Assembly: GCA_036874045.1 (NCBI GenBank)
Contig: CM072336.1
Location: 24,937,501-25,001,500, forward strand
From: Cymodocea nodosa
Lineage: Eukaryota; Streptophyta; Magnoliopsida; Alismatales; Cymodoceaceae
DNA length: 64,000 bases
Reading direction: 5' to 3'
Below, piece by piece: positions 14,101 to 27,000 of this stretch; position 1 is the first letter of the stretch, and each line of letters starts with the position of its first letter. The notes below the pieces were generated by a model. The model was not told the origin of the DNA. It made no database searches and saw only the letters and a list, made by a program, of their open reading frames with translations. A program made the position numbers and the translations under genes.

Positions 14101-17100
14101 TATACACTAGGATATTTTTTTTAAATTTTCCTTGGTTATTTCTGTGAGTAACCCTCAGTTAAGGAGGAGGAAGAGGTTGGAGGAGAGGGAAGAAATGAAG
14201 TATATTTTAGTATAGGGGAGAGTACAATATATATATGGATATAAGATAAATGGATCCTTGACTTGAACTAACTTAAATGCCATAATTTTCACACTCTCCC
14301 TCAAGCTAGTAGATAAATATTTATCATTTTCAGCATGCTACAAATGTTATCAAAAGCATTGTAACCCAAGGCCTTTGTAAGAACATTAGCGAACTCCTCA
14401 GATGATAGAGTGAACGATGTACAAATGATGTCTTTAACTACAAGATCTCAAATGTAATGACAGTCGATTTCTATGTGCTTAGTATGCTCATGAAACATTT
14501 CACTTTTTGCAATGTATATAGCCACCTGATTATCACAGTACATTAGCATAAGAAGTTGAACCTCTATTCTAAGTTCTTCAAGAAGTGATCTTAACCACAT
14601 TATCTCACATCTCATTTCTCTTATAGGTCTATATTCAGATTCAACACTTAAGTAGGATACCACATTTTATTTCTTACTCTAGGTGACTAAATTGCCTCCA
14701 ATGTAAGTGAGATACCCAAATGTAGACTTTTGATCTCCTGTTACTTGCAAAACCAACATCAAAGAAGGCCTCTATCTACAGGTAGTCATTACATTTATTT
14801 AGAAGTCTTTTTTTAGGTGTATTCTTAACATAGGCAAAGACTCTCTATACTCTTATGCAGTGTACTTGTCGAGGTTTGTGCATGAATTGATTTAGAAGTC
14901 CTACACAATAAGCAATTTTAGGCTTGATAATTATGAGATAAATAAGTTTACCAACAAGCCTTTGATATTATGTCGAATCCTCTAATTCTTTAGAGGAGGC
15001 ATCCTAGAATGATGGGTTCCATTCAATAAGGGTATTTTCTGGTTTGCATCCCAAGTGCTCCATTTCTATTAGAAGATTTAATGCATATGTCCTTTAAGAC
15101 AATACTATCTGGTCTTTGGAATAGGCAAACTTAATGTCAAGGAAATATCCTAGGCATCCTAAGTCCTTTGTTTGGAAGGTCTTGGTCAAGTACTCAGTGT
15201 TGAGAATGCCCTCACCATCACTTCCTGTGAGAAGAATGTCATTTACATATATGACAAGAATAACAAGTCTCTAGATTGTCTATTATATAAAAATAGAGTG
15301 ATCCACTGCACATTTCTTGAAGCCACCCTTGAGTATAACTTGATTGAATTTATCAAACCATGCCCATGAACTCTACTTTAGTTTATAGATTGCCTCTTTT
15401 AGCTTGCACACTTGACATTTCCTTTGAACAACATAGCTTGGCGGTTGTTCTGTGTCAACTTTCTTTAAAAGATCTCTATATAGGAAGACATTTTTAACAT
15501 TAAGTTGATGTAATTGCCAACATTGATTCATAGCAAGAGAAAGGAAAACTCAGATAGAATTTAGATAGGCAACTAGAGAAAATGTCTCTATATAGTTAAT
15601 GTCATACTCTTGAGTAAAGCTACGAGCAACCAACCTAGCTTTGTACTAATCAAAAGACTCATTTGGTGATACTTGATAGTGAATACTCACTTGCAGGATA
15701 CGACATTGGTACCTATAGGATAGGGAACTAGCTTTCATATACCACGAGACTGCAAAACATCAATCTCAACATCCATAATATCTTTCCAATATGATAGTTT
15801 TAATGTCTCTTGATATGTTCTTGGAAGTGACTTAGTTTGTATGCTAAGTGTAAAGTTTCAACAAAAGTGAGTCAAATATTCATAGGAAATAGAATGGGCA
15901 ATATGATGTTGGGTACAAGAGTGGATATCTCTTTGGAGGATGATAGGAGGTTCATCAATGGAGGCTATGGGATTTGCATCAAGGGACTTGAGGATGGGTG
16001 CTTAAGGGGGTTACCGAAGAACATCTCCTTAGTTGAGAGTACACCTACAATGGGTGTTGAGCTACACCATTACCAACATCAATTAAGTCCTTGTGGCCTT
16101 CACTAGTAGAATCTTTAGAGCTATCCTTAGGCAACTCAAGAGGAACAACAATAGGAGTAGCAACAAGAATAGATTGATCAAAGACAGGAAGATCCTTAGG
16201 GAAGTAGGCTTGATCTTTGATGAAAGTAACATCAGTAGAGACAATATCATCTAGTAGGAGGATGATAACACTTATATCTTTTTTAAGTTCTAGAGTATCC
16301 AATAAACACACATTTGATTGCTTGGACATTAAATTTGTTTAAATCAGGTTTGAGGTCTTGAACATAAGCAACACACCCAAAGACACGATGTGTCAACTCA
16401 AACAGTTCCTGATCGGGAAAAAGGCAATGTAAAGGAACCTCCCCTCCTAAAGAAATAGAGGGCATCTAGTTTATCAGATATGCAGTGGTAAGAATAACAT
16501 TAAACCATAAGTACTTAGGAACACTTATCTAGAGAAGTAGTATCCTAATAATATCTAGTAAGTGACGATGTTTTCTCTCAATCACTCTATTCTGTTGGAT
16601 AGTCCCCTGTGAAACACAAAATTGTTGGAAAGAGATATTAAGAAATTCCAAAGTATTGTCAATACATAAATACTTTGGAGTCACAAAGAACTAAGTCTTG
16701 GTTTCATTAAAGTAATTCTTAATAATGGACATAATATTTTGATGATCCTTCAAGAGGTACACCCAATAGATTTTAGAAAAATCATCCACTAGGATAAGAT
16801 AATAATGATAACCACAAATAGAAGTAACTCGACTTAGCCCTTAAACATCAAAATGCACAAGATCAAACATGCCACAATTGACAATAAGTTGAACATGAGA
16901 AAAAGTAGAACAACAATGCTTACCTAATTGACAGAGACACATGGTAAGGGTTGACAAAGTTTCTAAATAGATGGATGATCAAATTGGTAATGCCATAATA
17001 GAGAAGACTTAGAAATTTAAGATAGTTGAGTAGCAAGTCCTTGAAGAGATGTATCCTAAACTAGGATATATTCCTTAGTGCTTCTTTTATGGTCCAAACT

Positions 17101-18043
17101 TATCCTTGTCTCCATTTGCAAATCTTGGAAAACACAATGAAAAGGGAAGAATGTTACACAGTAGGATAATTGGATTGCAATGACACTAATAGATAAAAGA
17201 TTAATTAAGAGATTAAAGACATAAAGTGTGTGTTTAAGACAAAGATTGAAAGTAGCTAAATAGTGCCAACCCTAGAAATTCAACATGAGTGACCATCGAC
17301 AATAGTCACAGTGCGAATGTTAGGTAACTGTTTGTAGCTGTGAAAAAGATTCAACAAAAGACAGATATCAATAGAAATAAACGATTTACTAACTTCTACA
17401 CGGAATTCTATAAAAACAAAAACCGCTTGGCTAAACAAGATTCTTGGTATATTCACTAGGAATCCATTTATGAATTTTCCCAGCCCACCAGGCGAAACCG
17501 GTGGTTTTTTTTCCACAGGGGATCGTGATGTCTTTCTATGGGATCGCGGGTATGTTCATTAGTTCCTATTTGTGGTGCACAATGTCGTTGAATATCGGTA
17601 GTGGTTATGATCTTTTCGATGGAAAAGAGGGAATAGTATGTATTTTTCATTGGGGATTTCCTGAAAAAAATCGTTGTATCTTCCTTCGCTTCTTTATTAG
17701 GGATATCCAGTCAATCAGAATCGAGATTAAAGAGGGTCTTTATCCTCGTCGTGTTTTTTATATTGAAATCCGAGGTTAGGGAGCCATTCCCTTAACTCGA
17801 TGATAATTTAACTCCACGACAAATTAAACAAAAAGCTTCGGAGTTGGGCTATTTCTTGCGTGTACCAATTGAAATATTTTGAACTGAAGAATGCTTTTTC
17901 AGCATGAACAATATAAATAATTATACCATTAAATAAATAATATAAATCATATTATTATTAACTAAATAAAAATAAAGAAGAAACAAACCAAAAACATTAA
18001 ATAATAAATAATAATATTATATTATTATTATTAAAATAATAAT

Positions 18044-18084
<41 letters not shown>

Positions 18085-21000
18085 TGGTAGTAATATTTTT
18101 GGTTTTTTTTGGTTTTTTTGATGATATTATTTATTATTATTATTTATATTATTTAGTTTTATTTTTTTAATAAATATTTTTTTGAGAAATACTAGAGTTA
18201 ACTATCCAAAGACTATCTTCCCTAATTGCTATAGTCATTCTTGTACCTGAGGTAGATGCCAAAGCAGTTGTGGTAGAGGAGATAGAAGCCTATGATTAAA
18301 TAAGTCTCTTATACTTGCTTGTGAAATAGTCATTATTGAAGATTTAGAACTTGTTATAAGCATATTAAAAGGTTTTGGAGTTTTAATTACCGCACGAGCC
18401 CACATGGGTTTGCCATGCTTCTAATACTTGTCGAGGTGATGATTTGTCTTGCCACAATAGAGAGAAGAAACCCTTCCTTTCCCTAAACAAGAGTCTATAG
18501 AGTTCCCCTTGTCATATTTGCCATGAATAACTAGAGTTGAGACTTTTGAGGTAGTTGGAGTACCTACTTTAAAAACTTGAAGTACACAAGCAAATGTGGT
18601 CCTCAAATTTGGGAGTAGTCTCACCTCTCAAGAGTTGCCCTTAGACTTGTGAGGTCAAGTTTTTTAGCAAGCTAGAGAGGAAAATTGCCACTTGTAGATC
18701 ATTCCAATATTAATGTAAGATGACAGGATTGATGAAAATGAGTTGATAGGTATCAAGCTCTTCAAATAGTGCCTGAATACTTCCATAGTACTCTTGAATG
18801 GTCTAGTCAGTTAACCGTAGAGAGAAAAGCTATTCATATATCTCATAGATTCGGAAACTATTCTTTTCTTCAACATACATTTGCTTCAGTGTCTCTCAAA
18901 TAGCTTTAGCAAAGTCCAATATCATAATGCTTTTAGCAACATTCGGTTTCATACCGTTTTATAGCCAAGTTACCATGATTGAATCATCTGTGAACTAATC
19001 ATTATAGTTAGCGTCCTTAATATTCAGTGGTGGACAAGTCAAATGCTTGCTCTTTGTGCAACAATAAATGTGAAGAAGCTCTTGAATCATATTAAGTAAT
19101 TCCTCTCATTTAGCTTCAAACTAGTGCTTGAAAGTTGTTGGATGACTGAATCATGTTGAGCTATCATAGATCAGTGCATACAATCCAAAAAAATACCTAT
19201 GAACAATTGGTACAACCCTCATGCAATTTGCAAGGGAGGAGACAATAGAGTTTAGCAGTCATACATCTATAGCACAACCCTTATGTGGGTTGTAGGAAGG
19301 GGGCGACGTTCACCAACCACCCATTAGCATCAATCTTCAACAAAAAAAACACAATAATGAGTTGGTGCACACATGCACCTCGTGTGCTCACTCCTCACAC
19401 AAGCTCCTCATGTGTGGACACACATCGACGGGTTGAGATGCGTTCGTGCACTCCTTGTGAGATTGCCTCACATGTGAATGTGCATCTGTAGGTGGGATGT
19501 GTTCGCGCACTCCTTGAGGTCGTGAACTTCTCACACATCCTATGCTTCCTGACAACAGACCAAAAGACTCTTGTGTTCAATTGGAGGCTTGACCAGATGA
19601 GGAGGATCAGGGGTCTTCTATGGGCTCTAATACCATGTGAGTAACCCTTGGTTGAGAAGGAGGAAGAGGTTGGAGGAGAGGGAAGAAATAAAGTATATTT
19701 TAGTATAAGAGAGAGTACAATATATATATGGATACAAGATAAATGGATCCTTAAACAGATCCTTGACTTGAACTAACTTAAACACCACAATTTCCACAAT
19801 TTCATCACTAACCAAGATGAATAGATTTGGACTTTGAGAGGACCTTTGGGTGTAGCCTGCCCATTCAAAATTCTCTAGTTTTTTCAGCTGTTACACTTGT
19901 AATTTCTCTTTCATACATGTCCTTTATAATATCAATGTCTTATAGACACTTCTTTTCTTTTTAAAACCTGCCACAATAGGTTTTCCACAATATAATTAAA
20001 TACTTATCCTAAGTTTTTTTAAATCAATGAAAAGCATATTTAGGTGTTTGTTCTTAATTCTGAAATTTTCTATTGGTTATCTAAGTAAATGAATAGTTTC
20101 CATTTTTAACCTACCCAACAAACCTAAATTTATTTTTTTGTAATTTTAGTTTCATGACTTACTTTTTGTTTAATTACCCTTTTTCATAATTTGATCATAT
20201 GACTTATTAACTTAATACTATAATCATTATTATAATTTTGTATGTCTCCCTTATTCTTAAATATAGGTATTTAAGAATCATCCACCCCATGTTTCAAATA
20301 AGTTGTTTTTGAGATATGTATGAAGTTGTTGCCTTAACCAAAGAAAGTTGTCATATGAGACTTCCTTAAATTCTGAACAAGATTTCTTGCTTGCTTATCT
20401 ATGATTTTCCCTTCTTTTGCTTGAGCTTTTAAGTGAACTTTCTAATTTCTAAAAATAACTTATTTCTGATCACATATGTTTATTTCTCATTGCTCTCCTT
20501 TTAGGGACCGGACATCCAAAAGTTCTAAATCTCACAGTTGAAGGTGATCTTGTTGAGGGAAATGTGATCAGGGGCCATTATGAGGTTGCATGGTGTGGTG
20601 GGACACCTGGTAAAGGTGTATCTAGGTAAAAGTATTTTGTCAATGCAAACTTTCATACTTTCTTGTAGATATTTGTCTTGGCGGTTAGCTGACATTTACA
20701 GATATAAATCAAGCTTCCAATTTTTTTTTTCTCAGTTGGTTGAGGCGGAAATGGAACACTAGTCCTGTAGCAATTATAGGTGCTGAAGATGAAGAGTACC
20801 AGTTGACAATAGATGACATTGATTCTAGTTTAGTCTATATGTATACACCAGTAACTGAAGAAGGTGTCAAGGGAGAACCTCAGTATGCTATGACTGATTT
20901 TGTAAAAGCAGGTAATATCTAGCTATTCATAAAGTCATTTGTTGTTAACTGCATAACTAGACAAGATGCATTTATGAATTGCATGACAAAAGTACGTGAA

Positions 21001-24000
21001 AAACCATTGAGTTAACAAATACCATTGTTATTTACTTGGATTTATATATTTTTCTTTCTCTAGAGCTGGACTTGCCCTTTACTCTTTTTAATGGTAAGCT
21101 TTCTTAAACATATGACAAAGTGGTGTTGTGTACAAACCATACTTTTCATGGCACCAATGTGCGATGGTGGTAGGTTGGTGTGCCTGGATGCCAAGGTAGT
21201 TAAAATTAATAAAAACTATGCATACTCGCCTTTCCTCAGAAACTCCTAGATAAGGCTCCATCCTTCTGCTACAACTTGTTGAAACCAAAATCATAAATAA
21301 TGAAAGAACAACTGACTATTATAAATAATTTTCACTTTCTTCTGTCTTTCATGTAAAGTGAAAATGGAATTTTTTATTTCTCATTTCTATTTTCTTTCCC
21401 CTAAAAACGTAATCTTTCCCTTACCACTAAAATAATGGAAAAACAAGTGCATTTCACAAAAAGTTGACATCTGAGAAAGTTTCAATTCTACTTTAACATT
21501 GCCTCCAATACCGAATCTCTCTCTTCCCTCTGCACCAGAAAGGACTAACTTACCATACAAAAGCCTTACCATCCTCTTCTCTATCCACTACACAAACTTT
21601 CCCCCTCTTTTCTCCACCATGGTTTTGTGTAGCATTCATTGATCATGCCTCCTATACCATCTTTTTCTTATCATCAACAATATACTGTAGACACCCCCAC
21701 ATTGATGGCCAAAATCCATGGTGACACTTGAGAGGCTCCAACCAATGGTTTACTCAAGCCCTGACCTGATTATATTCCAATGTAGAGCTGGAATTGTCAA
21801 AAATGATGTTCAAATTAGCCAAATCACCCTCATTCTGCACTTAAATATTCCATTATATACAAAGTACGCCACCAAGTCTATTAGGGCCATCACATGCCCA
21901 CCAATACTTTGCCATTTTCACCACCAAACTGTGGACAGGTACATATATTATTCTGCCCTATTGTTGAAGGCTCAAATCACATTCAAATAATCCCGAATTA
22001 CTTTCTTTGCACGGAAAAAACAAACAATCAAGCCATGAACCTTTCATGTCTGGTTGGCAAGGATTGCCAATCGGGTACACATGGAAAATTGGCCTGGCAT
22101 GAAGGTCTATATATGCATTTCCTAAATGATTTTTTCTATTGACTTGAGCATGCAACTATGATAGATTTTCAGCTATTGTGAGCATTTTATTCTAAATAGC
22201 GGAACTTAATTTGGCAGCCTTTTTTTTTTCTAGTGGTCTATACTGATTCCAGATCTACTAGAGGAAGATTTTCCTCATTTCCAAGTATCCCTCAAGTCCT
22301 CCTTCCTGTTCCCAATCACCAACACTCATCTTTAACTCAAAACACTGCAAAACCATCACAGAACACTACTCTAACTTCCACCATATCCAAATACCAAGCC
22401 AAGTCTCAAAACACTACCATAACTTTACATTCTTCCTTCTAGTTCATTTTTGGATGGAGTAACAAAATATTGGTTTATTATTTCAGCAAAAAAATTATTG
22501 TATCAGTAACACCTGCACTATCTTGAATTAAATGAGCCCATGAAACTCGAGAGAAGTCATTAGGAAATACAATATAATACCTACAATCAGATGCTAATGA
22601 AGTACTAGCATGACCACATACATCACCATGAATTAATTCAAACGGATTTTGGCTACAAACTAAATATAAACCAAAAAGGTAGCGTAATGGTGTATCCAAC
22701 TGTTATGATTGATGTTCAAAAATTGAAATAGAAATCTAAGGAGGCACCTATGGCAGTTTTTGATGAGATAGATGACCCAACCAACGATGTCACACAAGAG
22801 ATAGCTCTAATGTAGACAATAGTGATGCAAGTCCTCCAGACAACTCTTCTTGAACCAACTGGTAGACTCCTTTGCCTTGCTCACACCTTAAACTAATCCT
22901 TTTCTCTATTTGTAAATCTTGAAAGGTATAATAAAAATGGGAGCAGATCAAATAACAAAGAATTTATTTAGTAATGGTGCTAATGGACAGAAGGTTAATG
23001 GGGAAATTAAGAACATAAAAGACTTTGTTTAATGCTATCTATGATGTAGCAACAAGGTTTTCAACATGGACATGTTGTCGAAATGTTGTTGAAACATGTT
23101 GGTTGACATGACATGTGTTGGTTTGTTGACACTAGCAAATGCCAGAGACATGTCAACATCAACACATGTCAACAAACACCAATGGAATGTTTGCTAGACT
23201 AGAACTGGTTTGATCAACATTTTCTAATTTTTATTTGACATGTGGTGGCTTGGGCTAATTTTGTATAAAAAAATTTATAATTTATTATTCCAACATAAAA
23301 TTTAAAAAGAGTTTTTTGTTTTATATTTTTCAAAATGTTTTCGGAATTCTTATGGAGTTAAATTGTAACACCCCTGATTTTCTATCAGTCAGTCGGTGGA
23401 AGTTTGTCTAGGCACATTACAATTACGATTGATTAGTGGTCCTATGTTCACACAAGCAATACCATCCATGGAATATTGGTAGAAAACATCTACAGTTGTT
23501 TGCAAAGAATTAGTGATCAATAATAAAAATAGTAACTTTATAACTTTTGTGTTTTATGTTTGGTTTTGTGGGCTATTTTAACCCTACCTACTATGGCTGG
23601 CAGTTACTGCCATACGTTTAGTATGCATCCAACCTCTACCTTCCTGTCTTTTAATCTTATTAAGAAAACTGGATAAAACAGTACATAATTCTTATTTCAT
23701 CATTTTACTTTTGTGATATGGAATGTACAAATCGAGTCTTATTTGTCATGGTGTCTCAGACAATTGCTCATCAGATGGTACTTTTATTTGGTAGACTTTG
23801 TTGCCATGCAGGGTTCCTCTTGAAACCCCTTTTTTTCTAGACTCATTAAGTTGTGCCTGTTGCCTTGTCCTTACCATAAACGCTTCAGGCTTGTCATAAT
23901 TTTATGTTCTCAAATCCTTAACTTATCTATTTTCATCATCATTTTAGATTCCATATTTGAACTTAAACATGGTTTCACATAGATCTTATTTATTTGTTAT

Positions 24001-27000
24001 CAATGAATTAAGAGCATGCAAATCAATAAACAATATCCATTGGGCAGGTCAATCAAGCAATTTACTTTAGGTTGCCCTTGTTGCACCAAACAGTGGAACA
24101 CTTGATTTGGTTGATCTGACAGTCGACTGGTATAATGTGTCCAGTTCCTGTTCAATGTTGTTGTCACAGCTTTGCACACTGGTTCAATTGGGTCTGCAAT
24201 CTGAGAAAATCCAGAAGTCTTCTCTCTAGTTAATGACATTATTTGGAATTTCCTTTGGGTCGATATGACTAATGAACATAGAAACGTGCATATCCATAAA
24301 AATCCATCAGAATCCAACACGATACAACTAAAACCTCTAATTTTTATGTTTTCTATATTTTTATAGGAATTTCCTAACTTTGCAATACAACCGACAGGCC
24401 CGACGACCTGAAGAGAGGGTGTGGCAGTGGGTGGAGAGTAGCTGGAGGGTAGTTCCCTGTCTTGGTAGGGGGGTGTGACCGTGTGGGTGGAAGAGGGACT
24501 GGGAAGGGTCATGGCCTGGGTTAGGATTTGCTAGCTGGGCAGTGGTTGATGGTGGTGGTACCTTCTGGTTTTTTCTTAGGCTTTGATATCTTGTGGTTTG
24601 ATGGATAAATTAATTTGTTACTGCTGATGAGATAACTACTTATTAGGGTTTTGTATTGTGGATATTCAATAACGTAATAACATAGATACATGCATATAAC
24701 TTAGTACATAAATGAGTTTTACAATCACACCTACTACCAAGTACTTAATAGGAACTATGAAATTAAGCGTGTTTGAGTGAAAGCAATACTAAGATGGAAG
24801 ACTACTTGGAAAGACTCTGTGTGGCTTTCGCCTTCATTGGTACTTCTAATGTTACTAGGTTGTTTGAGTGTCTATGAGTAATAACTATGGTTCTATTAAG
24901 ACATAGACAAACGGAAAGTGTGGGCACCTTGTCCTTAAGGTACCCTCGTCTTGGTGGGTTGTGTCTGCAGATAGAGAAAGTGCATGATACCTAGTATGTG
25001 TTAAAAAAAAAAACTATTTAGTACATAAATGAGTTTCACATTTTCATTTATTATTCATATGATTGTGAGCATGCAATTTTCTATGCTATACTTAGTTGCA
25101 CATCAATGTCTTGTTTGTGAATATTTTCCGTTAGAAAATGAAATAGTGAGAAATGATGAAAATAGTAGGAAATAGAAATAGCAGAACATAACAGGATATA
25201 ATAGGAAATACAGTATTGTTTATACACTAGAGGAATTGATAGAAAATTAGAAAATAGGATGTTTGTGTAGTTATAGGAAATTAAAAGTTAATCATTTAAA
25301 AAAAATTAAATAATGAATTAAGAAAATAAATTGAAAAAAAGTATTATATTTGAAAAGTAATATTTTAAATATTATAGTATATATTAACATCTCATTAAAT
25401 ACAGATTAACATATGAAATAACATGTTTGTAATTCATATAAACAACATTGTTCATTATAATCTAAATTTTTTCAGAAATAGATAATATACTTTATAAAAA
25501 TGTTATATTACATACTATGTATTATCTTTTTACCACATAGAAAACATAATTTGTTTACATATTTCATTAATTATTCTCTTTCTTTATTTAACACTCATTT
25601 CACTATTAGAATGTATTCCTTTTTCAATAATGACAAAAGTTTTATCAAAATCATCAACATTCATTTTATCAAAATCATCAACATTCATTTGTAAGATCTT
25701 CAAGTAAATATTTTTACTCTATTATTTATTTAATGTATTATGTATGTTGTGTTGAAATATGTTAATGCATTATTTAATGTTAACGTTATTTTTTATTTTA
25801 ATCTATTATATTATAATACATTATTATTTATTTATTATTATAATCATATTTCTTGATATTATGTTAACATTATTATTTATTTTAATATATTATAACTATA
25901 ATATGTTATTTATTATTATAATTATTATATTTTAATTTATTATAATTATGTTGATAATTATATATTATTTATTATTTTACAAGTTAGTATCATTTCTCGT
26001 TATTTTCGAAAGGGTGAGATGGAAAACGATGAGAAATATTTTCTTTAATATAGAAGGAGATGATGGGAAATTATCTTCCTTCATTTTTATTAGTACAAAC
26101 ATAGTAAACATAGAGAAAAAAATTTCCACCATTTCTTTTCCCTCCATTTCCCCTCATTTTTTGATTGCACAAACCCCCATCAAGTTATGTGTTCCCTTTA
26201 TGCATGTGTAATGTGATATTTTATACTTACCATGTTTATGTGTTCCTTATCATGCCTTTAATGCACCATGCCTGCTTCACTCTGCATGATGTCATATATA
26301 CCATGCTTTCTTGTTTTTTGCTTAGTCATATTTCTTTTAATCCATAATTATTATATCAATAACAGTTGGAATTTAGTTATCCCTGCATCACATTGATACA
26401 TTGTTAGATTTAATCCCATGCATTCCATCTTATAGCCTAGTTCGCACAAGGGCCTGGGTCATGTAGTTCCCATGTTTCCATTGACATGCCACTGATATGC
26501 TGATGACAATGTATTTTTTTAACTTCACCAAAGTCCAACTGAAAATTGAATTGTATTGCTTGGAATACATTTAGGGCATGTTTTGTTTTAAATATACGTG
26601 AAACTTATTTGTGGCGTTTCATATTTTGGGCAAAAGCAAAATATTATTATTATACTTTTCTTATTTTTATTCATCATTATCAACATTTTAAGAGCATCAT
26701 TTTCTGTTTCCTATTTTGAAAGCTGTACCACAGTTTAGCATCTACAAAGTAGGTGAAGACATACTAATCATATTTTTCTTACAGCTGCACCATCTGTTAG
26801 TAATGTGAAGATTCTCGGTGATCCCATTGAAGGAACCACAATTAAAGGCAATGGAGATTATTTTGGAGGAAAGGAAGGCCCAAGCAAGTTTGAATGGTCA
26901 CGCCAAAATAAGGAAACTGGGTAACCTCTTGGAAACTTTTGTTGCTTTCTTCTTATGATCTTATGTAGTTATATACTTATATCACTTCTCTCCTTTTTTC

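Larger units (their letters stand above)
14143..19798 (-). mobile_element. Copia element A, complete ends, antisense, 5.66 kb
   Basis: Both LTRs, a tRNA-Met-type primer site, a polypurine tract and a 5-bp target duplication are present. Element order runs right to left. Gag has a zinc-knuckle-like [13 protein letters not shown] at about 18421-18470. Protease remnants (LFHSYK, TVTIVDG) are at 17290-17350. Integrase is at about 16290-17050 ([13 protein letters not shown], ending [10 protein letters not shown]), RT at about 15000-15950, and RNase H at 14340-14870 ([21 protein letters not shown]). Stops are frequent. Between gag and protease sit a plastid fragment and an AT-rich foldback (about 17430-18185), foreign to Copia. 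It splits an older antisense RTE element. Confidence 0.92.

Noticed and set aside
17501..17779. A functional nuclear ycf4 gene
   Set aside because: It lacks a recognisable N-terminus, has an in-frame stop after EIRG and further frame breaks, and has no transit peptide.
24000..24512. 170-codon open frame on the minus strand, the longest in the window
   Set aside because: No family resemblance, no promoter or splice context, and a proline/serine/threonine-rich start typical of chance frames. The region lies in an AIR9 intron.
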